Of a stretch of 64,000 nucleotides of DNA, positions 43,701 to 55,157 are shown in pieces. A program made the position numbers and the translations under genes. This DNA is from Pardosa pseudoannulata (lineage: Eukaryota > Arthropoda > Arachnida > Araneae > Lycosidae), in assembly GCA_032207245.1 (NCBI GenBank), contig CM063504.1, positions 16,163,963 to 16,227,962 on the forward strand, given 5' to 3'. The stretch's first letter is position 1. Each line of letters opens with the position of its first letter. Under the pieces are notes generated by a model. The model saw only the letters and a list, made by a program, of their open reading frames with translations. It was not told the DNA's origin and did not search any database.

Positions 43701-46527
43701 TCATTTTTAATATCGACAGTTCTATTTACACATCTCAATTTACATTTTCCTGAAACTAAGAGTGAAATGCAAAATTAGCTTACATAGTAAAAATTGTTTT
43801 CCTAGATTGATAGTATCACAACTTCTATTTTTGTCAAAACAGTTTACAAACTACCTTGCAGATATTAAGAAAATTTTTATATTGACCCTACCTTCCATAG
43901 GAAGTATCTCCTAGAATATAAAATTTTTTCTCTGTATATTCTTCTAATTTTAAAGATATAGTGGCTGCATCCTTTAGCAGACTGTCAGGAAATTGAAGAG
44001 CAATCTGAAAACAGAACAATAATGTAAAATATTAAATCATCATAAAGGAATTCTTAATTTAAATCAAATAAATTACAGTCAAATAAAAGTGATTTTGTCA
44101 AATGGCTGAATAGCAAATATTCAGCCACATACTTTTTAAAAAGTTTGACTTTTGAATGTAATTTTGTAATTAAAATAATTTTCAAATTTTAAATAAACAA
44201 TGAATAAACATGAACAAAATTACATTTTTAAATTCACTTTGTATATTTAAAAAATTTTAATTTTATTGTTTGTAATATTTTAAATAACTTATGTCAATAA
44301 TAAAGCTGCATATTTAGACTATGGTTATGCTTTAGTTCACAAATTTTATATAAAATAAGAACTCATTTTTTTAATATGTACTTTAGCTTTTATTTTTAGC
44401 AGAAAACTTGTTTAAATCCCAAACTTTAAGAACTTTCATGCATTTAAAAAAAATTTCTTTAAGATGTTAATTTCATTAACATAAATATTCTTGACTTCTA
44501 CAAACTACCCGAGGCATTTTTTGTATACCTGTAAACCATTTTTAAACATTACCCAGTTTTTTTATATCATGTAGCTTGTTTTTCTAAGTATCAAGAGAAT
44601 AAATATATAAGATATAGTTTTATAATTAATATACATAATACATATTTGTACTATATATTATTGATTGATATTATCAAAGATATTCATGAAGAAAATTTCA
44701 ATTGCTGATTCAAATAGTTTCCAGATTTCTATTTAACAAACTATATATTTACATTTTAATATAAAAAGTTTCTAATCTATGTATAGTTTCCAATCTATTA
44801 AATATCATATGATAAATTTGCTACAAGAAAACATCTTTTAACATTAGATATATGTACTATGCAACTTAAATTGAGTTAATGTTAAATTTTCTAATAATGA
44901 AGTGAAATTTAATTCTGCCCTATTCGTTATTCTAAATCTTTTTTTATCATCATGAATTTATTGTGCAAATATCCATTCAATATTCAACTAGACTGAATAG
45001 GCTGCGTATTGAATATACATTCCTAATAGAAATAAACAAAAGAGGAACACTATAAAGTTTGTGAATAATAAATGTTATCTCACATATTTCTTTACAATGA
45101 ATAAAAATAAGAGTTATTAATTTAGCACAATATACAAAAAGGAGAAGAAAATCCATGCACTAACCTAATTTTGGATATTTTCAGCAGAATTTTTGATCAA
45201 TAATTTAAAACAAAAGTACAGAATATTGTTAACTATATTCCATTATTTATTGTAAATTGAACATAACATAACTTTTAAAAGTTTGGCTTTAACATGTTTC
45301 CGGAAAAAAAAGGTTTTTTAAAAAAAAATTCTTAAAAGCACAGGTAACAAATATATTGGTTAATGTCATACAAATGTTAGCCAATATTTTGAATGTCGCA
45401 CATTAAATTATGGACCTCTGTCAATGTTGATTGACATAAATGCAAAATTAAAATTATTTAAAAGAAAGCATTTAAGAATTGTTTGTTTTGCTTTTAAGAG
45501 AAATATTCTAAAAAATAAAACTTAGTATATTTGCTATTTTACAAAGCTTACTTTTTAATGCTTTTTCTGAATGTCAACAATATATGTCATAAAAGCAATA
45601 TTTTGATAATATTTAGCAATATGTATTGATATTTATATTTTCTGACATCAACTGATATCTCTAAGCATTCAGTGCAACACACAGTACTATATTACATAGA
45701 AGTGAATAAATTCTGTTGTTCCTTCATTCTGTATGAAGCAACACTAGTACTATGACTAATTGTAATTGTGATTCTTCAGAAAGCTACAAGACAAGCAAAG
45801 TAGAATTGGACTGGTATAGAACTTTGTTCTGAGGGAAAATGCCAGGTATTACAAATTTTAAAATGTAAAAATTCTAAACAAATAAAAAAAAGCTTTACTT
45901 CACGAAAAAGTGAATGAATTAGCTCACACAGCAAAATTAACCCATGGTGAACACTGGTAAAATATCAAAAATGATATTTAGGAATATTAGGAAAATATAG
46001 GCAAGCATTGGTATGTGTGTGTGTAATTCTAAGATATCAAGGAAATAATGACTAACATTGATAAATATGAAAAAATGTTATTTAGGAATATCATTTGGGA
46101 GGGAGGGTTATATTAGCTGCAGGGCGATATTATAATTTGATATTGGTCGATATTTGTGTTAAGATAAGAAGAATTGACTTTTCAGAGTCCCTAATATTAT
46201 TCTTTCTGCTTCCATTCCTTATTGAAAGATTTGACATCAATTATTTAATAAGGTCATAAATCATTCCCAAAAGCATCACAATCATGATTATTTCAATGAT
46301 AAGTTTCACTGAATATAAAATTTAACATTTTGAATTAAATAACAAGAGAAAGATCTTATATCAAAATCTTTTACCCTCGAGAAGTTATTATCCGTTATCC
46401 ATTTGACACATCGTTGAATTTCGTAATAATTATCAACATCAACAGACTCATCCGTGACATATAAGTTTGAAGAAGGTATTTTTCGATGAATGGGATCCGA
46501 ATCATCACTGTAAAAAGCCACAGACAT
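31923..46527 (-). CDS. DPH2: Diphthamide biosynthesis protein 2, whole gene (frame breaks)
   Basis: Six exons: 46527-46375, 44004-43892, 40050-39829, 37045-36386, 34616-34436, 32053-31923. They encode about 485 residues; human DPH2 has 489. DPH2 pairs with DPH1 in the Fe-S radical SAM-type enzyme that starts diphthamide synthesis on EF2. Visible blocks are ALQFPDSLLKDA, GDTSYGSCCVDE, IIHFGHACLS, GTLGVSNY, KLNVAKLANF, FFQPIITPYELEIAL, VTDFTELLPG, DVSLITGKLR, SWKGLEQ and a GIACEYEDEG end. Introns are GT-AG with phases 0, 2, 1, 1, 1. The sequence as given does not translate through. One extra A in the AAAA run at 40033-40036 (minus-strand sense) shifts the frame right after CCVDE. A second extra A is likely in the AAAAA run at 34586-34590. 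Assembly error, or a recently broken gene, would explain this. Confidence 0.88.
32054..34435 (-). other. DPH2 intron 5
   Basis: AT-rich; the only assignable feature is the TTAA-type MITE at 32926-33156. Confidence 0.7.
32926..33156. mobile_element. piggyBac-type MITE, 231 bp
   Basis: Perfect 13-bp inverted ends: CCCTTTCGTGGGC on the left and GCCCACGAAAGGG on the right. TTAA flanks the left end (32922-32925) and TAAA the right, a decayed TTAA. No coding capacity. Confidence 0.7.
34436..34616 (-). CDS. DPH2: DPH2 exon 5 (probable frame break)
   Basis: From the AAACAG acceptor the phase-1 frame gives LLPG-SSKHIPPSKN, then a stop. Removing one A of the AAAAA run restores SKIQLLESDVSLITGKLR. An in-frame alternative acceptor (CCAAG at 34592-34596, exon from 34591) would also rescue the frame while losing about eight residues, so this break is less certain than that in exon 3. 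Donor GCAG|GTTTG. Confidence 0.8.
34617..36385 (-). other. DPH2 intron 4, nothing assignable
   Basis: AT-rich with a short T run near 35945. No element or exon recognised. Confidence 0.7.
36386..37045 (-). CDS. DPH2: DPH2 exon 4
   Basis: A 660-base exon, open throughout in the DPH2 frame, starting DLIVKDLEEYKN after a TTTTAG acceptor and ending LLPG at a G|GTAAGT donor. Carries the middle and C-terminal domains, including GTLGVSNYL, KLNVAKLANF and VTDFTELLPG. Confidence 0.93.
38146..38879. mobile_element. piggyBac-like element, SINE inserted
   Basis: TTAA precedes the left end, CACATTGTGTGTGGG. The right end, reversed, reads CACATTGTATGCAGG, followed by TTAC (decayed TTAA). Subterminal CGTACTAGTATG and CATACTAGTACG are inverted near the right end. 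Removing the nested SINE leaves about 550 bp without a transposase frame. Confidence 0.55.
38578..38752 (-). repeat. tRNA-derived SINE with 13-bp target duplication
   Basis: Flanked by identical TCTTTTTCCTGTT (38565-38577, 38753-38765). On the minus strand it starts GCCGAACGATGGTCGATTGG (A box) and has a perfect B box GGTTCGAATCC. The body is unrelated to tRNA (CATTCGGAATCGGC, CTCATTAGCCCTCGTG) and the tail CCAAACCAAACC has no poly(A). Confidence 0.85.
39829..40050 (-). CDS. DPH2: DPH2 exon 3 (single-base frame break)
   Basis: After the GGTGTAG acceptor the frame continues GS-CCVDE exactly as the family motif requires, then meets TGA because GATGAAAATTGC has one A too many. Dropping one A gives DEIAAEHASADAIIHFGHAC with no further problem to the ATTG|GTAAGT donor. 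No alternative acceptor restores both CCVDE and the downstream frame. Confidence 0.88.
40670..40724. repeat. (TA)n microsatellite
   Basis: A clean TA run of about 55 bases in DPH2 intron 2. Confidence 0.95.
43259..43396 (-). pseudogene. Non-LTR retrotransposon RNase H fragment
   Basis: A short frame reads WVQSDVRLHVNELADVLTKT, echoing the RNase H motif WVPSHVGxxGNExADxLAK of Jockey/I-type elements, then runs to a stop. Downstream minus-strand residues (KLHPTMHGRGLGGCLQF) fit the linker after RNase H. The plus-strand 96-codon frame here is antisense noise. Confidence 0.5.
43892..44004 (-). CDS. DPH2: DPH2 exon 2
   Basis: Acceptor TTTTCAG, donor GGAAG|GTAGGG. Encodes IALQFPDSLLKDA through KKFYILGDTSYG, a signature block shared by DPH1 and DPH2. 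Confidence 0.92.
44005..46374 (-). other. DPH2 intron 1, nothing assignable
   Basis: About 2.4 kb of very AT-rich sequence without a recognisable element. Confidence 0.7.
46375..46527 (-). CDS. DPH2: DPH2 exon 1 (coding part)
   Basis: 51 codons from MSVAFYSDD to DNNFSR, donor AGG|GTAAAA. The ATG at 46527 was chosen because it aligns with the family N-terminus and because TTTCTTTAG just upstream (ending 46530) looks like an acceptor, implying a 5' untranslated exon. An in-frame ATG at 46572 would lie in that intron. Confidence 0.85.
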
Positions 46528-47158
46528 ACCTAAAGAAATTATATATTTATATTTGAGGACATAGAATTCCATACATTTTTATGAAAGGTCACATTATACA
46601 TTTCAAAAATGTAAAAATATAGTAACTACACGATACATAAAAAAAAAATGCATCTCAAATTTAATTTCAAAGCATTAAATTATTAAAAATTAATTTTTTT
46701 GAAGAGCTACATGCAGTTTAAAAAATTATAATTTGCATACCCACTTAATTTATATATATAATTATAATCAGCTACACAAACAGCAACCAAAATAAAACTT
46801 AAAAACCATGCGAAACGTGTTTTCCCACAGTGTATGGGTTTTCTATTTACATACAATCGATAAAATTCAAAATAAGAATCGAGAAAACTAAGAATCGAAA
46901 ATAAATATTACACCATGGTGGCTAAATATAAACATCTTGTCAGTTTAATATATAAATGTAGTAACTGAATTCTCAAAATCTAGAATTCTCAAAATTTCTC
47001 ATTGGCCTACTTCTATTACAAACACTTTATACTGAGATCTTGATCTTTATTTTTAAGGATAAGCCACTTCCTAAATCGATTTACCTTGACTTGTCGGCAA
47101 TAATAAACGGTCGGAATCACTTATAACTTAGATTTATAAAAAGTTCGCATTTTGTAGG

Positions 47159-47304
47159 GTACCACGAATATTGGATTACTCTAGTTCTATGTTGAGCTAT
47201 CAGGATAATGGTTCTACTTCTGAGCGGTTTGCATTTAAAGATTTAAATTTTACCACGCGATAGAACAGAAAATTCTCCAGGGTATAAGGCACTCAATTTT
47301 AAAG
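47159..47304 (+). repeat. Dispersed repeat, copy 1
   Basis: Shares a run of phrases with 57454-57608: ATATTGGATT, TAGTTC-ATGT, GGTT-GCATTTAAA, ATTTTACCA, AAATTCTCCA. Family unknown. It lies upstream of DPH2, between the DPH2 5' end and the hairpin at 47393. Confidence 0.5.
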
Positions 47305-47360
47305 AGGAGCGAGAAAAATGTATGCAATATATTAGAAATCTAACCTAAAAGTGTCTAAAT

Positions 47361-47374
47361 CCCCCCCCCCCCCC
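47361..47374. repeat. Poly(C) tract
   Basis: 14 consecutive C in AT-rich DNA. Confidence 0.9.
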
Positions 47375-47392
47375 TCCAATTTTAAATGTTTT

Positions 47393-47432
47393 GTCATGAA
47401 GAAAAGAACCTTGAGGTTCTTTTCTTCACGAC
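47393..47432. repeat. 18-bp hairpin with 4-base loop
   Basis: GTCATGAAGAAAAGAACC pairs with GGTTCTTTTCTTCACGAC at 17 of 18 positions around TTGA. The loop is too small for a typical miRNA precursor. Confidence 0.7.
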
Positions 47433-47907
47433 AAGATGAAATTTGTCCTTTTTATGAACTCTTGAGAATTCATGAAAAGAAATTCAAAAGCTGTCTCATC
47501 CTTTATACCAATCAGCAAGATCTCAATGTGCAATTTTTACTCTTTTGTTCAGTTCTAATCTCAAGGGATCCGGTTACACTACAGTTATTACACTTTAACC
47601 GTTGATTTTGCAGTTTTGAGTGACTAGTACTAGTTTGTGCTAGTTTGACTAGTTTTAAGGTTTGCTAATAAACAGGAAATCTATTTTGCTAGAAATATAC
47701 TCTCCGTCACGCTTGATAGAGTCAAGTTTCTATCAGATTTCTGTCAAAAGTCTGCAGTGCAAATACAGGGTAAATACACGAATTGTACTCTCCTTTCAAG
47801 ATTTATCCCGAGATGGGGAATAAAACTGATGTGTAGAAAAATTCGATCTTTCTACATAATTACAGAGTCCTTTTTCCCATGATCCTTTGCTTTTGCTGTA
47901 TTTTAAA

Positions 47908-47956
47908 ATGGCCGACTCCACTGCTGCAAAAGGTGAAAAAAAATTCACAAATGCAG
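47908..47956 (+). CDS. Candidate first coding exon of an unknown gene
   Basis: ATG in good context (AAAATGG) opens MADSTAAKGEKKFTNA and ends at a possible donor GCAG|GTGGAA. It lies 1.4 kb upstream of the DPH2 start in divergent orientation, where a shared promoter would be plausible. I found no convincing second exon and recognise no family, so this is speculative. Confidence 0.18.
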
Positions 47957-50900
47957 GTGGAACTGATAACAGGTTACCTTATAGAATTCCTTATCCCCCC
48001 CTACTCTTCCGCTTCTAAAGTTTTCCTAATTTAATTAATTTTTCGTGTAATACATTGCAAATAGCAATGTCGCATTTCATATTACGTAAACAAGAGCACA
48101 ATACACGGAATGATGGAATTGCACTACTGTATCATCACTTGATTTCTGACAACAACCCCAGTAAAAAGGGCTGAATTATGTAGTTTATGTAAACTGGTTT
48201 TTCTGATCATCCAAGTATAATCAATTTTACCCAGTAAAATGAAGGTAACACAACTGTCACATGTATAAACGGGGTTTATCTCGTTTTCTGCTTCGCGGAT
48301 TTATATCGTGAAAAGTAAAAATAAACATCATATCTATCTTGCTTTGTTTTATATAGAAGAGTTTGGGCTGGATCAAAATATCGAAGTTCAATGAAGTTAA
48401 TCATTGAAGTTTCAGCACTTCCGGAACGCAACTCTAAGAGTTCTGAAGGGGTTTGTATTTTATTTTTGGGGAAATTTCTAACAACTGATTAACTTATGGG
48501 ATTATTCACTAATAGTATCAAGGTTAAACAATTATCCATTGTATTACTTCTATTTATCCCTTGAATATTTCTTGTTAATTTTTCCATGAAATAAGGTGCT
48601 AGAAAAATTATTTCAATTCCAAATAAGGTAGGGAATTAATCACATAGTTCACTCCTACATCACACTTCATTTCTAATCCAGTGCCACATTTTGCCCTTCC
48701 TCAAATGAGGGCTTGAAATTCTATCTCTACAGGAATCCTTTCGCCGACGAGATGAATATTGTTATAAAAACATTACTTATAGAATTATTTTGGGACAAGG
48801 AATACTTTTATATATGGTAGTCAAAGTCATATGAAGGTACTAAGGGTCACATCGCATTTTCTGTTTTGGGGGAGGAAGGATTATTTGTTAATTGACGAAT
48901 CCAGGAGACGAATGATTAGCTATCTAGGGTTAACAGCAAATCTTAATACAGAAAATTAGGAGAACTTAAGAAAAGCATTCACTTAACCTGGTTCCAAGAG
49001 TAAGGATTGAACACTAACTACTGCTCGTAGAACTAGTAAACTACTCTTAGCTTCCCATGTAATACAGTGGTTAAGTGCTGCTATCTGTAGTTTTCCGTGG
49101 TCACCACAATTTTTTATCTCACTGATCAATGAATTGTAGAATTACTTTAATAACGTTGACGTTTCTCTTGTTTTCCAAATGCAGCTTTGACTCATGTGAG
49201 TAAGGAATTTATTGCAAAATCTAAAATCAGTATGTTGCTACTCAAAGCCAATCACACGTCAAATTGCAGCTACTGATTCAGTTTACAATTCTTTTGACAG
49301 ATAAAGAATGCACAAATTTTTCTTGTTGAGCTAAAATCGGATGGAAACTTCCAGTTCAAGTTGACGTGTGGTTAGGCCTTTGATTTGGGCAATTTTTTCC
49401 TATTCCAAGATAAATCCATGCTATTTTCATCAGAAAAAAGGAATCAAATTGTATTCACTGCTTTTTCAACGCGTACGGGTTTACTTGCGATAAGACCGTA
49501 AGATTTTTGTTTAGTTGGCAGACTACGGTCTATTTTTACCTTTATTACATGAAGACTAGTGAGACTTAGGCCTTCAGATTAATGCCAATTCTGAATTGCT
49601 GAGAATACCCATGCCATAAGCAGGATTGAAACCCATGAATTCCAGTAGAGAAGATCAACGCCCTATCCCTTTGGACATCGTATGGCCTGAGACTTGGGAG
49701 ATAAAGAGCAATTCTTAACACTCAAGTTGTGCACGTTTCTATGAAAACAACAGTACAGAACACATCGAATAGACATTTTTGATAAATGAATTTTGTAGTG
49801 ATAATATACTTACGAAGATGGTTCCAGGAGAGTTTTTAACATTATTCGTATGATTAGGAAAAGCAGTAATATCCATCTCCTTTCACGTAAGGAATATATT
49901 ACTTTCCTTTTCTAGTTCCACTGTCAATCGTTTTCTTACGTAAATCAAGCGTCGGTAACCTCTGACCTTCGGATCACTGAGTGGCTCCTTGATAATTTCA
50001 AGTAACCCACTTGAGTTGAGAAAACAAAGTATTTAAAAATACATTATCAAACATGAAAAACATATTATGAAAATTGGCTTCGCCAATTTGCTCGCATTCG
50101 GGTAAACACAAATGGAAGTTAATACTTTTAAACATGAAATTTATTTTTATGTAAGAACAAGAGCAGCTTCAAAACCAAAAGTTCATAAGCTTAAGTCCGA
50201 CTAACTATTAGCATGACTTGATACAATTAACGTAAAAAAATCGGCATAATTGGGAACAATTGATAGTGAAGTTGAAACTCAGTTTCTCCGATACTAGTCA
50301 GAAGACATACGAAACAGTTGTTTAAGAGTAAAGTGCGGTATTTGTTGCTTCTAAAAGTTGAGTTGCACTGTTAAAAGGGAGTTCTAGGAGTCAATTGATC
50401 AGTAAAGTCAACAGTAATTACAGTAAAAGTGTCAAAAATTGATTCCTAAGTTCTCTATTGGATCAAGAGTTCTACTAGAGGATGGAAATTTACCGTGGCG
50501 AACCATGTCAGAGAAATACAATCTAAAACTTTTACAGATTCGTGGTTCGATTGTACAAGTAAATATTCCAGCGGATTTTCATATACGAGAGATTAGTTCT
50601 GAAATTCTCTTGGGAAAACAGGAAATGTACTGGACTGACATTATCTGAAATGAATTTGTGAGACATGAAACAAAAGCAACAGTTAAAAAGAAAGGACTAT
50701 TGCAATGAACTCAAAAAATGATTACGATGTTTCCTCATTGCCTGTGACATCTCGTAAAATTTCTTAGAGCATTTTTTTAAAATTTTCTGGATCATACTGA
50801 AATTTACGAGAAAATATGGGTACATACTTTATAAAAAGAATGAAAATGAAACGAAAAGCAAAGTATTAATATTCAAATACTTAATATTGTAAACAAATTT

Positions 50901-52518
50901 TACGCAAAATTGCAGTCTGAAAAACTTCGGTTTGCCATATGTGAGGAAACTTGCATACTTAGCGATGGATAAATATAGATAGAGAATCAAAATCCAGGGA
51001 CACCCTAAACTAAAATGAAGCTAACGGATTTTGTTTTTCACAATTTTTAGAAAGTCATTAGCTTTGAAAAGATAGTCTAGACAATTTATATTGTATTTCA
51101 AATAGCCGTTTCTTTATATTTTTTAAAGTTAAATTCTTAAGAAACAGTTGAGACAGAAGCAGTGGAATTTTCTTGCGAAATTTCGGCTATACTATCAGCC
51201 ATTTTTGATATACTACAAACTATCTGTGATGATTGATAGTATTTATATGAATTTTAACTAGTAAGCACTGCAACCATAACTTTTTTAACTATTCATTTGA
51301 AGTTTTACTAGAACCTAAGTTCAGCATTTCATAAATTAGTTTAGATGGCCTTTTATCGCTTAATTCAATTCCTGATAGCAGTTTTTTCATGTGGTAAAAT
51401 TCTGAATCTGTATTTTGAAATATTAACTGTGTTTTTGTTTTACCTTAAGAGTTTTCGTTGGGTTGGGACAGGACAAAGTTAGATAAACACGTTAAATCGT
51501 TACTTAAAGCAGATACTACATTGCGTAGATATTTGAAATTTCGTAGAATCAACGGTTATATTCTCTAGCGAAAGTTGCGATTCCAACAGTGCAAATCAAA
51601 GTTCTAGCTTGTCACTCCAAAATGGGGGGGGGGATTTAATAGCAGCTGCTGAAACTTATTTTTATCTTCAGTTGGAATCAATATTTTTACGACACCCCAA
51701 ATAAATCGGAAAGTTTCAACAAATGTAACACACTTACCAGCAGATCATTACTTGTAGTTGCAGCATCTTTAGTTTCAGTATTAATGAGGAAATTCCATAG
51801 TAAAAACTAGATATTTATTTACTACCAGAACTTAACAATTAAACTTATAACACACATACAAACACTTCTAAGTCAACAACTGACTTTGGTGAAACGAAAA
51901 ATTCAATTGACTTTAATTAGATCAAATTGTAAGATCAAAGACGAGAGCAAAGTTCGAATAAACCGACTTCGGGAATTCACTTTTTTGGGCGCCACTGCGC
52001 AGGTGCTCGCTTCAGCTGCATATTCTGCGTTGCCACACTATGCATAATTTCATTGTATCTTGAAAAATATATCTGCAGTCACACTGTGTCTTTTAATTTA
52101 CACCCTAAGTTTTTACCAGGTTTAAATTTAGTTCCTAGAGCCTATTTAATTTACACTCCAGTATTTAGCAGACGAATTTAAATTAAAGTAAGTTTATAAA
52201 TAATCAGGAAAAATGAAAACATATTGAGAAAAATTACGACATATCCTTTATTTTTCTTTTACAAATTACATACCTTGTCTGACAACATAATTCGAAAACA
52301 AAATGACATCATTAGTAATGTATTAACTATCAATTTATGGTATTAAATTAATTTTTCTAACTTTTAAGGTCAGCTTGTTTAAACATTTATCTTCATTTAT
52401 GGTTATGCACTGAAAATAATGCTAAATTTATCATACTTTTGTGACCAGATCTATTGCGGAAAACATGTATTTGCTCTTTTCATGGTACTAAATGTTCTTT
52501 CAACACTTGCAGTGGAAA
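47957..52518. other. Intergenic, no gene assigned
   Basis: Contains only a degraded SINE (49505-49690). A 69-codon plus frame at 50439-50648 has no recognisable motif or splice context. 51960-52030 is locally GC-richer. Confidence 0.4.
49505..49690 (-). repeat. tRNA-derived SINE, degraded copy
   Basis: Shows CTACGGTCTATTTTT, ACTAGTGAGACT, AATGCCAATTCTGAATTGCT, CCCATGCCATAAGCAGGATT and CAACGCCCTA in the order of the intact family. Many substitutions; no clear target duplication. Confidence 0.65.
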
Positions 52519-53090
52519 CTAGTGATGTACACAAATTTCAATCAGTTGAAAAAAGTCTTGCAACGCATAAAAAAAGAAAAAAAAAATTAGGGGATGGTCC
52601 AGGTTAAGGGGTCCCGAACTACCCCTTATAAATAAGTGTTTGTTTTGTTGTTGTTGTCTCATCCAGTAAAGTAGTGGAATGGAATCAAATTGATCAAAAA
52701 GTGTCCAAGACAGCTCTGGCCACATCTATAACTTCCGAGGTGTAGAGGAATTGATGCAAGGGGATCGAGATGGATCCTGATGAGCTTCGCCAATATGGCA
52801 GGGTAATCAAAGATGTGGTCGGAGTAGAGTTCAATGCCTAGGCAGTGAGGACAGCTCCTGTAGCTTCGATGGTCATCGGCAGATATTTTCATTCCCCTGA
52901 AGTATTTAGTTCCTCGAGGAAGCCTGTAACCCCTATAGTGGCGCTTATTCGGGTGGAGGATAGCGGAATGCCCCCATTGGATTATCCTTTGGGTGGTAGA
53001 AGGGAAATAAAATAACATCAGCAGACCAACAGGCAGAAGTCCAAACTCCTCGAAGCCTCTGGCAACTTTTCTCTTCCATGTGTAGTGCAA
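52519..53090 (-). pseudogene. Jockey-type non-LTR retrotransposon, 3' end
   Basis: A 143-codon minus frame contains KYFRGMKISADDHRSYRSCP, then CPHC...DHIFDYPAILAKL. This is the Cys-knuckle segment (C-x2-C...H-x3-D/C) that follows RNase H in arthropod Jockey-like elements. A frame shift then moves to MWPELSWTLFDQFDSIPLLY and a CAACAACAACAAA-type end near 52640. The reverse transcriptase is absent, as expected for a 5'-truncated copy. Close resemblance to elements I recall from spiders is one reason for the tentative chelicerate call. Confidence 0.65.
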
Positions 53091-53888
53091 TATTGTGTCT
53101 TTGTTAACACTCGTTTTTAGATATTTTCACCTAAACTTTCTACATGTCAGGCTCAAGCGCTTTTACATCCTGTTAGTCGGAGGTTTTGAAAATTAACGGC
53201 AAATATATTTGTTGTAAAATAGTGTATGATTGTGCTACTTACTTTAAAAGTAAATTTATTATATTAGAACAAATTATGAGAAATTTTCCCATTTCGCTGA
53301 GAAAGCTATGTCATTTGCAGTTATAAAAGTAAGATTTCTTGTATCCAGTACTTTTGTTGAAGTTAGTAGCCGTGTTAAAAAATTATTAAATTATAAGAAA
53401 CAGACTTTAAAATGCAGACAGCATAAGAGTATCACTGGGACTGAAAGTATGTATACCCATACAGCACACAATTTATCACATACATTGCAAATACGTATCA
53501 TATACAGTGCAACGTATTTGTAACATGCATGATACATTGTGTGCTGTATGGTTTAGTAATCATTCGGTATGCATCAGTTACAATTTTAGTAGACTTAGTC
53601 ACAGCTATTCTTTTTATCCGTGACGTCAATCACTATATTTGATACTTTCCGAGTGAAGCCATCAAGCCGTTAGCAGATAAAATACTATATAAAGCGTATT
53701 TTTTTTAAATTTAGAAAAAATGAGTATTTTTTTGTGTTTTTATAAATATTATTTAAAATATGTTTATCATTATTTCCAACTTTTCTTACAGCATTCGTCA
53801 TTACCAATGAGCAGATAACTGTTGGTCATTTTATTAATAGAGAACCGTATAGGCTGCTAACGTTATTCCCTAGGTCAACAAAAACAAA
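53091..53888. other. Intergenic, nothing assignable
   Basis: AT-rich; contains a partial inverted pair around GTGTGCTGTATG and CATACAGCACAC (about 53458 and 53540) but no gene. Confidence 0.5.
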
Positions 53889-54120
53889 GTGAGTCCTCAT
53901 CATTTAAAAGCAGGGACCATGCAAAAGACCTTCAACCCTGGCATGCCACCTTCAGATGTATCGTTAGCGAGCTTGAAGGACATTGCGATCACGAACCTAT
54001 TTTACATGACCCATCAACCATTAATGAACACGAAGGTTTTTGACCAGATCGAGGATCGAACTCTCAATTTTCAGGTTATGATACCGATACCCTTGCCGAC
54101 TGAGCTACCGTGGCTTTTAA
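53889..54120 (-). repeat. Second SINE family with tRNA(Met)-like head
   Basis: Read on the minus strand, 54114-54042 starts GCCACGGTAGCTCAGTCGGC and keeps an anticodon-like TATCATAAC. It ends with B box GAGTTCGATCCTC (54051-54063), resembling elongator tRNA(Met). The acceptor arms do not pair, so it is not a working tRNA. A non-tRNA body follows to about 53889. No target duplication was found. Confidence 0.55.
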
Positions 54121-54123
54121 TAA

Positions 54124-54180
54124 ATGTGTAAAGGCCCCTCCACACTATGGTCCACTGCAAGTCATTACCACAGTATGGAG
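54124..54180. repeat. Short hairpin, possible MITE relic
   Basis: CCCCTCCACACT and AGTATGGAGGGG pair at 11 of 12 positions around about 28 bases. Abuts the tRNA(Met)-like SINE. Confidence 0.5.
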
Positions 54181-55157
54181 GGGGTATGGCTTATCGAGGT
54201 CGACGATGGCAGACGATAAAATGGCCTTGGCAGAAGATGGCTTCGGAAGCGATTTTTGTTACCAAATACACGGATCTCATTCTTTGTAATTAAACTTTTA
54301 ATCATTTAATCTTGGTTACTTGATCTCGTTTTATTCTTCATGTCTGAAGCTCATGTGAGAGCAGTTTAGTTAGTAAATTGGAAATCGTTTTTTTTGTATG
54401 TTCCGTGATTTTTTTTTTTCATGTGAATAATTGTAAAGGTTACGAGATCAAGAAGGAGTATAAAAGGGGCACTTTACGTTTAGCTTTTCCTGTTTTTGTG
54501 GCCTTGTTGTTGCCTGGTGATGTCTGTTGCTCGTCGTGTTTTTGCTTCAATATAGTTTTTTCCCCATCAGGTAAATTACATAATATAGTCACTTGCCAGA
54601 ATGTTGAATTTGCAAATTAGTTTTGTATTATCTGCCAACTGTTTTGGATGTTTTGTTTAACTGTTTTTTTACGTTGTTTTGAGAAAGAAAAAAATAAACT
54701 TTGATGTTTTTATATTTTTTGTGTAACTTCTTTAAAGAAACTCAGTCTTCAGTTAGGCCATGCTACTGTGCTAAACATCAGTGGAAACTTGCTGATCGTT
54801 ACTGTCCAAACAGTTTTTCCCCAAAGATCAAGGGTAGTCATATGCGCAAGTAAAGTGCGCAGTCGACCTTATGGACGAATCCACCCTCTCGGCTCATTTA
54901 GTGGCCCAGTGTGTGTGGATGCAACCCGTGAACCATTGTTCAAGGTCACCACCAGGAAGTGATGAACAGTTAGCCATAGTGTGGAGGCTACATAAAACAT
55001 GTCCCATTTACTTGCACACAATAATTCACCTGTCAGTAATGTACTATAAAGTTAAAAAAGATGAGAAACAAACATGTAATTTCAAAAACACTCTTTATTT
55101 GAAATACAAATACTTATTTACCTGTCTTTAACAAATTACTTCATGCAAAGATATTAA

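Larger units (their letters stand above)
40051..43891 (-). other. DPH2 intron 2
   Basis: Holds a TA microsatellite (40670-40724) followed by CAGGGCCAGTTCTGGGC, which looks like a single transposon end without a partner, and a retrotransposon RNase H relic near 43.3 kb. The rest is unassigned. Confidence 0.6.

Noticed and set aside
46528..46572. Upstream in-frame ATG of DPH2 adding 15 residues
   Set aside because: The added residues are not family-like, and TTTCTTTAG just before the chosen start looks like a 3' splice site.
50439..50648. 69-codon plus-strand frame as an exon
   Set aside because: Reads without low complexity but has no domain I recognise and no convincing splice sites or partner exons.
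52659..53090. 143-codon minus frame as a host gene
   Set aside because: Its Cys-knuckle segment matches Jockey-type retrotransposons, and the frame is broken relative to the continuation at 52519-52725.
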